The position numbers and the translations under genes were made by a program. A stretch of DNA of 37,649 nucleotides from Mobilicoccus sp032100225 (lineage in GTDB: Bacteria; Actinomycetota; Actinomycetes; Actinomycetales; Dermatophilaceae), in the NCBI GenBank assembly GCA_032100225.1, contig DAMDJY010000010.1:1-37649 (forward strand). The letters are read 5' to 3'. Positions 15,623 to 22,502 of this stretch are shown here, piece after piece. The notes beneath the pieces were generated by a model. That model made no database searches. It had not been told where the DNA came from and saw only the letters and a list, made by a program, of their open reading frames with translations. Numbering within the stretch: the stretch's first letter is position 1; each line of letters opens with the position of its first letter.

Positions 15623-16738
15623 TCAGTTCTCGTCGCGCTGCTGCGCGAGCTTCCAGCGGATGCCGGCCTCCATGAAGCCGTCGATGTCGCCGTCGAACAC
15701 CGCGGAGGTGTTGCCGACCTCGAACTCGGTGCGCAGGTCCTTCACCATCTGGTAGGGGTGCAGCACGTAGGAGCGCATCTGGTCGCCCCAGCTCGCCTTG
15801 ACGTCGCCGGCCATCTCCTTCTTGGTGGCGGCCTCCTCTGCGCGCTTGATGAGCAGCAGTCGGGACTGCATGACGCGCAGGGCGGCGGCGCGGTTCTGGA
15901 TCTGGCTCTTCTCGTTCTGCATCGACACGACGGTGCCGGTCGGGATGTGCGTCATGCGCACCGCCGAGTCGGTCGTGTTGACGCTCTGACCACCGGGGCC
16001 CGACGAGCGGAACACATCGACCTTGAGGTCGTTCTCGGGGATCTCGATGCTGTCGGTGCCCTCGATCAGCGGGATGACCTCGACGGCGGCGAACGACGTC
16101 TGACGACGGCCCTGGTTGTCGAAGGGGCTGATGCGCACGAGGCGGTGGGTGCCGGCCTCGACCGACAGCGTGCCGTAGGCGTACGGCACGTTGACCTCGA
16201 ACGTCGCGGACTTGAGCCCCGCCTCTTCGGCGTAGGAGGTGTCCATGACCTTGGTCGGGTACTCGTGGCGCTCGGCCCAGCGCAGGTACATGCGCATGAG
16301 CATCTCGGCGAAGTCGGCGGCATCGACGCCACCAGCGCCGGCGCGGATGGTGACGACGGCCTCACGCTGGTCGTACTCCCCCGACAGCAGCGTGCGCACC
16401 TCGAGCTCACCCACGGCCTTGCGCACCTTGATCAGTTCGGCCTCGGCCTCGGCGAGGGTCTCGGCGTCGCCGCCGTCCTCCGTCGCCATCTCGATGAGGG
16501 CCTCGAGGTCCTCGATGCGGGTGTCCATGCCCTCGACACGCTCGAGCTCGGAGTTGGCGCGGGAGAGGAGGCTCGTGACCCGCTGCGCATTCTCCTGGTC
16601 GTCCCACAGGTCGGGCGCGACCGACTGCTGTTCGAGGTCGGCGATCTGGGCGCGGAGCCCGTCGAGGTCGGTGACCTCACGGACGGACGTCATCGTCGCC
16701 TTGAGGTCCTTGAGTTCCTGCGCGAAGTCGGTAGCCAC
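15623..16738 (-). CDS. prfB: Peptide chain release factor 2 (RF2)
   Basis: Class-I release factor of 371 residues that recognises UGA and UAA and triggers peptide release on the ribosome. The stop-reading SPF tripeptide is at 204-206 (RISPFDNQG) and the catalytic GGQ at 249-251 (SGPGGQSVN). The frame is continuous; there is no internal UGA programmed frameshift of the Escherichia coli type. The start is GTG at 16738, giving the normal N-terminus MATDFAQELKDLK. No ribosome site is seen; TAGACT lies 8 nt upstream. In many actinobacteria prfB is directly followed by ftsE; here about 7.3 kb separates them. Confidence 0.97.
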   Translation of the reverse strand: MATDFAQELKDLKATMTSVREVTDLDGLRAQIADLEQQSVAPDLWDDQENAQRVTSLLSRANSELERVEGMDTRIEDLEALIEMATEDGGDAETLAEAEAELIKVRKAVGELEVRTLLSGEYDQREAVVTIRAGAGGVDAADFAEMLMRMYLRWAERHEYPTKVMDTSYAEEAGLKSATFEVNVPYAYGTLSVEAGTHRLVRISPFDNQGRRQTSFAAVEVIPLIEGTDSIEIPENDLKVDVFRSSGPGGQSVNTTDSAVRMTHIPTGTVVSMQNEKSQIQNRAAALRVMQSRLLLIKRAEEAATKKEMAGDVKASWGDQMRSYVLHPYQMVKDLRTEFEVGNTSAVFDGDIDGFMEAGIRWKLAQQRDEN

Positions 16739-16746
16739 GAGGACCG

Positions 16747-16752
16747 AGTCTA
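16747..16752 (-). promoter_or_regulatory. Candidate -10 element (TAGACT) for prfB
   Basis: TAGACT ends 8 nt before the GTG start of prfB, which has no Shine-Dalgarno sequence. The transcript would have a leader of zero to two bases. Confidence 0.4.
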
Positions 16753-16839
16753 CCCGGCGAGCGGGCGGGAGTTCTCGGGGCGAGCGCCTTCACCCCCGCC
16801 GAGTGATCTGCCGACGACCCGCTATCGCCACAGCGGCGG

Positions 16840-18114
16840 TCACAGCAGCGGCTGCAACGGACGCAACACCCGCTCCACGACGCGGCGGAATCGGCTGCGG
16901 CGCGTCCAGTCCTCCGCTGTGAGCTCGCGGCAATGGGCCTGATCCATCTCGAAGATGCGTTCCATCTCGGCGGCCTGCTCGTCGCTGTAGATCTCGAGGT
17001 TGACCTCGTAGTTGCCCGTCAGCGACAGGCGGTCGATGTTCGCGGTGCCGACTGTGCTCCACCGGCCGTCGATCGTGGCGGTCTTGGCGTGCACCATCAC
17101 GTCTCTGTACAGCCAGATGCGTACCCCACCGGCCAGGAGCCGCTCGAAGAAGCTCCGCGCGACCCAGTCGGCGACGACGTGATTGCTGTACTCGGGCACG
17201 ATGATCCGCACGTCGACACCCCGCCTCGCGGCGGCGAGCAGGCTGTCGAGGATCTCCTCGTCGGGGATGAAATACGCCTGGGTGATGTAGATGCGCCTGC
17301 TGGCCCGGTCGATGGCCTTGAGGTAGATGCCCCGCACCGGAAAGAGCAGGCGACTGGGGGCATTCCGTGCCGCTTCGATGCGGGCGTCCCACGCCAGAGC
17401 GCCTTGGTCTGGCAGGGCGGGCAGGTGCTTGCCGCGGTACTCGTTCCAGAAGTCCGCGAACGCGTTGTCCAACTCCCACACGGCCGGGCCGGTCACGCAG
17501 ATGTGCGTGTCGCGCCATTCGTCGGCGTAGAGGCGACCGATGTTGTAGCCGCCGACGAACCCCACCCGGGAGTCGACGACGAGGATCTTGCGGTGGTCAC
17601 GGCCCAAGCTGCGGATGCCCGGCTTGGTGATCATCGCCGAACGGAACACCGGAAAGCGCAGCACGTGGATGGGGTCGGGCAAGTGGTAGAACGACGGCGG
17701 CACCACCATGTTGGCCAGGGCGTCGTAGATGACGTACACGTCGACCCCGCGCTTGGAGGCCGCGATCAGCGCGTCCTTGAACCGGCGACCGACGTCGTCG
17801 CTCTTCCAGATGTAGGACTCGAAGTAGACGGTGTGCTGCGCACCCTCGATGGCCTCGATCATCGCGTCGTACACGTCGTTGCCGGAGGTGAACGTCGTGA
17901 TGCGGGCGTCCGCGATCTCGACCGACGTGGGCTCGACCGAGGGATACCCCGACGGCGGCGGGTTGCGACGCTTACGGATCTCGTCGACCGTGATGACGCC
18001 TGCCGCTGTGACGACCTGCGCCGCGAACGATCCGGCCACGTACCAGCCGTACGCACGCGCGAGGCTGCGCGGGCGCAGCTGTTGCGGCAGCTCCTTCTTC
18101 TTCGGTCGCACCAT
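16840..18114 (-). CDS. Phospholipase D / cardiolipin synthase family protein
   Basis: Membrane-anchored PLD-superfamily enzyme of 424 residues. A single N-terminal hydrophobic helix (about 23-44) follows a basic stretch, then two HKD domains: H174-R-K176 with Asp181 in DHRKILVVD, and H342-A-K344 with Asp349 in VHAKTATID. Both are intact, so it can form the two-part active site typical of bacterial cardiolipin synthases, which join two phosphatidylglycerols. Other phosphatidyltransferases share this plan, so the exact reaction is inferred. The start at 18114 (MVRPKKKELPQ) follows TATCTT by 6 nt and has no ribosome site; upstream in-frame sequence looks non-coding. Confidence 0.87.
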   Translation of the reverse strand: MVRPKKKELPQQLRPRSLARAYGWYVAGSFAAQVVTAAGVITVDEIRKRRNPPPSGYPSVEPTSVEIADARITTFTSGNDVYDAMIEAIEGAQHTVYFESYIWKSDDVGRRFKDALIAASKRGVDVYVIYDALANMVVPPSFYHLPDPIHVLRFPVFRSAMITKPGIRSLGRDHRKILVVDSRVGFVGGYNIGRLYADEWRDTHICVTGPAVWELDNAFADFWNEYRGKHLPALPDQGALAWDARIEAARNAPSRLLFPVRGIYLKAIDRASRRIYITQAYFIPDEEILDSLLAAARRGVDVRIIVPEYSNHVVADWVARSFFERLLAGGVRIWLYRDVMVHAKTATIDGRWSTVGTANIDRLSLTGNYEVNLEIYSDEQAAEMERIFEMDQAHCRELTAEDWTRRSRFRRVVERVLRPLQPLL

Positions 18115-18120
18115 GCATTC

Positions 18121-18126
18121 AAGATA
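18121..18126 (-). promoter_or_regulatory. Candidate -10 element (TATCTT) for the PLD-family gene
   Basis: TATCTT ends exactly 6 nt before the ATG at 18114. An 18-nt spacer away lies CTGTCG as a weak -35. The arrangement predicts a leaderless transcript. Confidence 0.45.
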
Positions 18127-18283
18127 TCCGACCCCCGCTCCGCGCGACAGGACCGGCTCAGACCACAGGGAGGTGCGCGCCGCTGACTCGAGGTGTACGC
18201 GCCACCTGCCCGAAACTCTGCGATATCGCAGCGCCGTGCCGTATGGAGCGTCCTGAAGGCGACGGACGCGGGGAGGACACGCC

Positions 18284-18472
18284 ATGGGGGTGCGGGTGAC
18301 GCGACGCGACGGCACGGTCGAGACGTTCGGCATCAAGGGCGACGGCCTGTGGACGGCGCAGCGTGACGACTACAGCGGCACCCTCAAGGTGTCGTTCCTG
18401 CGCGCCGGGTACTGGGAAGAGGTGCGCCGCTTCTACCGCAACGAGGAATGGGCCCGCGTCGAGATCCGCTGA
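18284..18472 (+). CDS. Hypothetical 62-residue protein
   Basis: Short stand-alone gene with a strong ribosome site (GGGGAGGA) about 7 nt before the ATG. The product, starting MGVRVTRRDGTVETFGIKG, alternates charged and aromatic residues, with WEEVRRFYRNEEWARVEIR at the C-terminus, suggesting a small beta-rich fold. No signal peptide, membrane helix, cysteine or known motif. It is divergent from the PLD-family gene and converges on the nitronate monooxygenase gene. I do not recognise the family; coding status rests on the ribosome site and plausible composition. Confidence 0.6.
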   Translation: MGVRVTRRDGTVETFGIKGDGLWTAQRDDYSGTLKVSFLRAGYWEEVRRFYRNEEWARVEIR

Positions 18473-18521
18473 GCCTCCATCGGCACTCGGGTTCACCCGC
18501 CCCACGGACAGGTGTACGGCC

Positions 18522-19961
18522 TCACACCTCGGCAGGCACCGGCACGTTGCGGCACAGCCAGCTCACGGCATCCCGTGCGGTCCACCCCTGCGGGTGTTCG
18601 GCGAGCAGCATGCGCGCCCCGGCGAGGTCCTGCCCGAGCGTGACGGCCGGCCGTTCGACGTAGCCGTCCTTGCGCTCCTGCCCCCGGCCGATGTTGGCCA
18701 TGAGCCCGTTGCACAGGCACATCCGGCCGACCGTGTCCTCGAGCGAGCCACCCTTCTTGAGGTAGGCGTCCACCGGCTCGGAGGCGCAGCGGTAGCCGAG
18801 CGTGCCGTCGGCCCGCTCGTAGGGACTACGCAGATAGGAGAGGTCGCAGAGGCGCGGTCGGGCCTCGTACGTCTCCTCCTCGCTCATCGTGCCGTCGATG
18901 TTCGCGATCTTGAACGGGAACCCCGTCGGGGAGGCGCGCGGATCGTTGCGCACCTCGAGGCGGTCCTGCGTCAGCTCCGCGAGGAGCGAACTGCGCACCT
19001 CCTCGGACAGTCCCGAGTCCTGCGACAAGGCGAACACCGTTCCCGCCTGGACCCCGGCGGCGCCCTGCTCCAGCGCCGCCGCGACGCCCTCGGGAGTGCC
19101 GTGTGCGCCCGCGAGCCAGAACGGCAGACCGAGTTTGGCGATGGCGGACAGGTCGGGCAGATCCCGCGCGCCGTAGACGGGCTCACCGCGCTCGTCGAGC
19201 ACCATACGGCCCCGTGGCGGAGCGGAGTGGCCACCGGCGGGCGGGCCCTCGACGACGAATCCGTCGGGGCGGATGTCGGGGTCGCGGAACAGGTACGTGG
19301 CCAGCGAGTGCAGCGAGACGATGGCGAAGAACTGCGGCCGACGCAGGGTGGGCAGGTGAGCGCCCAGGAGCGCCACCGGGTCCACCGTGCTCACGTGGCG
19401 GGTGGTCGCGCCGGCCACGTCGATCGTCACGCCACCTGGGCGTCCGGCTTCCAGATCGCGCAGCAGCCGCGGGATCTCACGCGGGATACCTGCACCCATG
19501 AGCACGTGATCGACGTCGGCGATCATCGCGCCGAGCGCCGCCGTGGGCGTGCCCATCTGGATCTTTTCGAGAAAGTTGATGCCGATCGGGCCGTCGTGAC
19601 CCTCCTTGGCGAGCCACACCTCGGTGAAGTTGCCGAGGATGCTCATCTCGGCGGCGGCTGCGCTCGGGGTGACCGTCAGCGTGGGATTGGGGCGGTACGG
19701 GCGTCCCTGGCGTCCCTCCGGCCGGAAGTACCGGTCGAGGCAACGCTGCGCCATCTCCGCATCCGGAAAGGCCGCCAGCGCGCGGCGTCGATGCCCCTCG
19801 ACATCGCCGTCCTGCAGTTCGCGCGCGAGGACGGCGTCGAGGGCGGTACCCGAGACGACGCCGAGACCACCGGCACGAGACACCTCTTTGGCCAGGAGCC
19901 AGGAGGACACGGCGACGCCCATCCCACCTTGGATGATCATCGGTGCTTCGGCAGTGACCAC
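18522..19961 (-). CDS. Nitronate monooxygenase-like flavoprotein
   Basis: FMN-dependent TIM-barrel protein of 479 residues in the nitronate monooxygenase/2-nitropropane dioxygenase family. The N-terminal PMIIQGGMGVAVS is the family's phosphate/flavin segment, followed by LGVVSGTALD, a VDHVLMGAGIPREIP loop, FVVEGPPAGGHSAP near the active site, and LAGAHGTPEG with GAAGVQAGT for FMN phosphate. A C-terminal extension of about 110 residues holds four cysteines (RLCD, YRCAS, MCLCNG), as in longer actinobacterial and PfaD-like members. The GTG at 19961 is chosen because GGAGG lies 6 nt upstream; an internal ATG at 19940 would cut into the conserved N-terminus. Actual substrate is unknown. Confidence 0.85.
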   Translation of the reverse strand: MVTAEAPMIIQGGMGVAVSSWLLAKEVSRAGGLGVVSGTALDAVLARELQDGDVEGHRRRALAAFPDAEMAQRCLDRYFRPEGRQGRPYRPNPTLTVTPSAAAAEMSILGNFTEVWLAKEGHDGPIGINFLEKIQMGTPTAALGAMIADVDHVLMGAGIPREIPRLLRDLEAGRPGGVTIDVAGATTRHVSTVDPVALLGAHLPTLRRPQFFAIVSLHSLATYLFRDPDIRPDGFVVEGPPAGGHSAPPRGRMVLDERGEPVYGARDLPDLSAIAKLGLPFWLAGAHGTPEGVAAALEQGAAGVQAGTVFALSQDSGLSEEVRSSLLAELTQDRLEVRNDPRASPTGFPFKIANIDGTMSEEETYEARPRLCDLSYLRSPYERADGTLGYRCASEPVDAYLKKGGSLEDTVGRMCLCNGLMANIGRGQERKDGYVERPAVTLGQDLAGARMLLAEHPQGWTARDAVSWLCRNVPVPAEV

Positions 19962-19984
19962 GATTAACCTCCGCGAGCGTAACT

Positions 19985-20008
19985 TACGTGAACGTAGGTA
20001 AACGTAGG
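19985..20008. promoter_or_regulatory. Operator-like repeats upstream of the nitronate monooxygenase gene
   Basis: Two tandem 10-bp units, TGAACGTAGG (19989-19998) and TAAACGTAGG (19999-20008), overlap a palindrome TACGT-GA-ACGTA (19985-19996). They lie 24-47 nt upstream of the gene's GTG, where a promoter is expected. The one-helical-turn spacing suggests a protein binding site. No regulator gene is adjacent. Confidence 0.55.
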
Positions 20009-20307
20009 GGCAAGTTGCCGGCCGCGCACCACCTGGACCGCGATACGGACGAGTCACCTCGAGGCAGTGGATTCGCCGAGCGGGAATGTCAATGCGTGAC
20101 AGGATCTCTTTGAGGCACAGCAGAAGTGAACATCCCCCCGATCGACCACCGTTCACACCGCCGACCTGGACGAACATCCAGCACATTCGAGAGCCGCCCC
20201 GCCGCGACCAGGACAGGCAACCCCCGCTCGACGCCCTGTGGGTGGTCTCGCACAGTGAATGCCATGGAGTAGGATGGCTGTGCGCCCCGCTGCGTGACAA
20301 AGGTCAC

Positions 20308-20327
20308 TTTTGCGCTTGTGCGCAAAA
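20308..20327. promoter_or_regulatory. Perfect palindrome upstream of whiB1
   Basis: TTTTGCGC (20308-20315) and GCGCAAAA (20320-20327) around TTGT form an exact 8-bp inverted repeat. Its A/T-rich ends stand out in this GC-rich DNA. It lies about 260 nt before whiB1 and may be a regulator site or a small hairpin. Confidence 0.5.
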
Positions 20328-20368
20328 TCCCCGATTCCTCTTGTGCGGCTTGCTCAAGTCTGTGACGC

Positions 20369-20380
20369 TTGTTGGAACAA
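20369..20380. promoter_or_regulatory. Short palindrome TTGTT-GG-AACAA upstream of whiB1
   Basis: Perfect 5-bp inverted repeat with a 2-nt centre, 41 nt right of the larger palindrome and about 206 nt before the whiB1 ATG. Its form is typical of a dimeric repressor half-site pair; no protein can be assigned. Confidence 0.35.
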
Positions 20381-20585
20381 ACCACGAACGGCTTCGCGTT
20401 GTTCGTGTGTGCCCGACGGGGGGTCGAGCGGCTTTCATCGAGCCATCGGCTCCCCGCGTCTGTGTCACCACAACGTCAGATGTCGGCCTCCTGCGAGGTA
20501 TCGACGTCACCGCGTTCCTGCCATCCGGCTGGAACACCTGAGCGATCCGGATTCACCGGCTCGCCGCTAGGCAAGGAGCATCCGC

Positions 20586-20834
20586 ATGGACTGGCGCAAT
20601 CGCGCTGCGTGCTTGGACGAGGACCCTGAACTCTTCTTCCCCATCGGCAACACCGGCCCCGCTCTCATGCAGATCGAAGAGGCCAAGGCCGTCTGCCGGC
20701 GCTGCGAGGTTCAGGACACCTGCCTCAAGTGGGCGCTGGAGTCGGGCCAGGACGCCGGCGTGTGGGGCGGCCTCTCCGAGGACGAGCGCCGCGCGCTCAA
20801 GCGTCGTAACGCCCGCGCCCGCCGCGCAGGCTGA
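20586..20834 (+). CDS. whiB1: WhiB-family iron-sulfur transcription factor, WhiB1/WblE type
   Basis: Small Wbl protein of 82 residues carrying an oxygen- and NO-sensitive [4Fe-4S] cluster. The four ligands are Cys9, Cys37, Cys40 and Cys46 (CxxC plus CxxxxxC), followed by the G(V/I)WGG turn (residues 58-62, GVWGGLSEDERR) and a basic C-terminus KRRNARARRAG for DNA contact. The N-terminus MDWRNRAACLDEDPELFFP is nearly that of M. tuberculosis WhiB1, an essential protein that binds the primary sigma factor. AAGGAG 8 nt upstream supports the start. It faces pdtaS, the same arrangement as Rv3219/Rv3220c. Confidence 0.95.
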   Translation: MDWRNRAACLDEDPELFFPIGNTGPALMQIEEAKAVCRRCEVQDTCLKWALESGQDAGVWGGLSEDERRALKRRNARARRAG

Positions 20835-20855
20835 CCGAAGCTTCACGTACGTCGA

Positions 20856-20883
20856 TGACCGGTTCCCCGCTGGGGGCCGGTCA
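20856..20883. terminator. Shared hairpin between convergent whiB1 and pdtaS
   Basis: TGACCGG (20856-20862) pairs with CCGGTCA (20877-20883), with additional C/G pairing inside. The right arm includes the pdtaS stop codon. It lies 21 nt after the whiB1 stop and can terminate both transcripts. Confidence 0.65.
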
Positions 20884-22407
20884 CTCGTCGTCCCAGGGCC
20901 GTTGCCCCAAGCCGCGCTGACGATCCAAGGCGATGGGTCGCAGCCGCGCGTCGAACGTGACACGGGTGCCGCCCCCCTCGCGGGGGTGCCAGGTGATGGT
21001 GCCCCGCAGGTCCGAGACCAGAGCGGTGACGATCTGCGTCCCCAACCCCGATCGACCGGGGCGGAATCCTTCGGGTAGACCCTCCCCGTTGTCTTCGAGG
21101 TCGACGACCAGTCGTTGTCCCTCCCCGTCCCGCCGCCGGGTGGCCCGCAACCGGACCAGCCCACCCTCCGTCGCCGGGAGTCCGTGCTCGACGGCGTTGT
21201 GCACCAGCTCGGTGACGACCATCGCCAGCGCGTTGGCGTCCTCGGCTGCGACCATGCCGAAACTTCCCTCCAACTGCCATTCGGCCGCCTTGCCCTGGCC
21301 TGCGACCTCCACGAGCGAGGTGAAGGCGCGCGAGACGATCTCGTCGAAGTCGACGGCCTCGTCGATGGTGCGGCTCAACGTCTCGTGGACGAGGGCGATG
21401 GTGCCGATGCGCCGCTCGGCCTCCTTGAGCGCGTCCCGAGCCAGGTCGTCGGTGACGCGCCGCGACTGAAGCCGCAGCAGAGCCGCGACGGTCTGCAGGT
21501 TGTTCTTGACGCGGTGGTGGATCTCGCGGATCGTCGCCTCTTTGGTGAGCAGCTCACGCTCGCGCCTGCGGATCTCGCTGACGTCGCGGACGATGATCAG
21601 CGCACCGATGCGCGAACCGCCTTCCGAGAGGGGGATCGAGCGCAAGGTGAGGCTCGCGTCGGCGCCTTCGACCTCGGTACTCATCGTGGCCTTGCCCATG
21701 AGCACGAGCGGCAGCGACTCCTCGACCACCGAGTGGTCGTCGAGGTACTCGGTGACGACCTCGCTGAGGTACTCCCCCACGACCCGCCCCCGTTGCCCGA
21801 GCCGGTGCAACGCCGAGGTCGCGTTGGGGCTGGCGTAGGTGATGATGCCGTCGACGTCGATGCGGACGATGCCGTCCCCGACGCGCGGTGTCCCCGACCG
21901 GTGGCCGAGGCGCGAGCCCAGGCGTGGAAAGTGGCCCGAGGCGACCATGCCGAGAAGGACGTCGGCCGTCGCACGGTAGGTGATCTCCAGCCGGCTGGGG
22001 GTGCGCATCGAGGCCAGGCTGCTGTGGCGGGTCATCACCGCGAGCACCCGCCCGTCGCGCATCACGGGCACCGCCTCCTCCCGTAGGGGAAGGTCGTCCT
22101 GCCAGTGAGCCCGCTCGGAGGTGACGATGCGCTGCCCGACCAGACACGTGACGAGCAACTGCTTACGGGCTGCGTCGGCGACGGCTCCCACCATGTCGTC
22201 GTAGAACACCAGGGGGCCGGTGTTGGGCCGCACGTGGGTCACACACGTCCAGGTGGACACGTCCTCGACGTCCGCGCGGACCCAGAGGACGAGGTCGGCG
22301 AACGACAGATCGGAGATCAACTGCCAATCGGCGACCAACAGGTGCAACCACTCGGCATCCGGCCCGGGCATCCCGATCCGCTCGAGGGCGCTGCTCAACG
22401 ACGGCAT
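20881..22407 (-). CDS. pdtaS: Sensor histidine kinase, PdtaS-type
   Basis: Soluble sensor kinase of 508 residues with no membrane helices. Order: GAF-like N-terminal domain (about 5-155), PAS domain (about 175-275), HisKA_2 dimerisation and phosphoacceptor helix with EIHHRVKNNLQT (His297/His298), and a HATPase domain with N-box TELVHNAVEHG (Asn404), then DNGEGLP and GLGTQIV as G-boxes. This matches M. tuberculosis PdtaS (Rv3220c), whose partner PdtaR is an RNA-binding antiterminator; PdtaR is not in the window. It converges on whiB1 as in mycobacteria. TACCCT lies 7 nt before the ATG and no ribosome site is visible. Confidence 0.92.
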   Translation of the reverse strand: MPSLSSALERIGMPGPDAEWLHLLVADWQLISDLSFADLVLWVRADVEDVSTWTCVTHVRPNTGPLVFYDDMVGAVADAARKQLLVTCLVGQRIVTSERAHWQDDLPLREEAVPVMRDGRVLAVMTRHSSLASMRTPSRLEITYRATADVLLGMVASGHFPRLGSRLGHRSGTPRVGDGIVRIDVDGIITYASPNATSALHRLGQRGRVVGEYLSEVVTEYLDDHSVVEESLPLVLMGKATMSTEVEGADASLTLRSIPLSEGGSRIGALIIVRDVSEIRRRERELLTKEATIREIHHRVKNNLQTVAALLRLQSRRVTDDLARDALKEAERRIGTIALVHETLSRTIDEAVDFDEIVSRAFTSLVEVAGQGKAAEWQLEGSFGMVAAEDANALAMVVTELVHNAVEHGLPATEGGLVRLRATRRRDGEGQRLVVDLEDNGEGLPEGFRPGRSGLGTQIVTALVSDLRGTITWHPREGGGTRVTFDARLRPIALDRQRGLGQRPWDDE

Positions 22408-22414
22408 GCCACTC

Positions 22415-22420
22415 AGGGTA
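22415..22420 (-). promoter_or_regulatory. Candidate -10 element (TACCCT) for pdtaS
   Basis: TACCCT ends 7 nt before the pdtaS ATG. It lies just beyond the upstream terminator hairpin, so pdtaS would start from its own leaderless promoter. Confidence 0.4.
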
Positions 22421-22433
22421 GCGACCAGAACGG

Positions 22434-22473
22434 CAGCGACCCGACCCTGCTTGTCGGCAGGGGCGGGTCGCTG
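22434..22473 (-). terminator. Long hairpin terminator of the NAD-glutamate dehydrogenase gene
   Basis: CAGCGACCCG (22434-22443) pairs with 22464-22473, and inside it CCCTGC (22445-22450) pairs with 22457-22462; one mismatch separates the two stems, and the loop is TTGTCG. It lies 30 nt downstream of the gdh stop, between it and pdtaS. Confidence 0.85.
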
Positions 22474-22502
22474 CGTTCGACCGAACGGTCGGCACTACCG
22501 GC

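Larger units (their letters stand above)
19962..20585. other. 624-bp divergent intergenic region, nitronate monooxygenase / whiB1
   Basis: No convincing gene is present; short frames lack ribosome sites and homology. It holds the operator-like repeats near its left end, an 8-bp palindrome at 20308-20327 and a 5-bp palindrome at 20369-20380. The base composition of 20290-20400 is clearly less GC-rich than the coding sequence around it. A long regulated leader for whiB1 is plausible. Confidence 0.6.

Noticed and set aside
15623..16738. Possible programmed frameshift in prfB
   Set aside because: The frame is continuous from the GTG start with no early internal TGA.
15620..16942. 440-codon frame opposite prfB
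   Set aside because: Antisense to prfB with no domain; prfB carries intact GGQ and SPF motifs.
19962..20585. Short frames in the whiB1 upstream region
   Set aside because: No ribosome sites, no similarity to known proteins, and the region contains palindromes typical of regulatory DNA.
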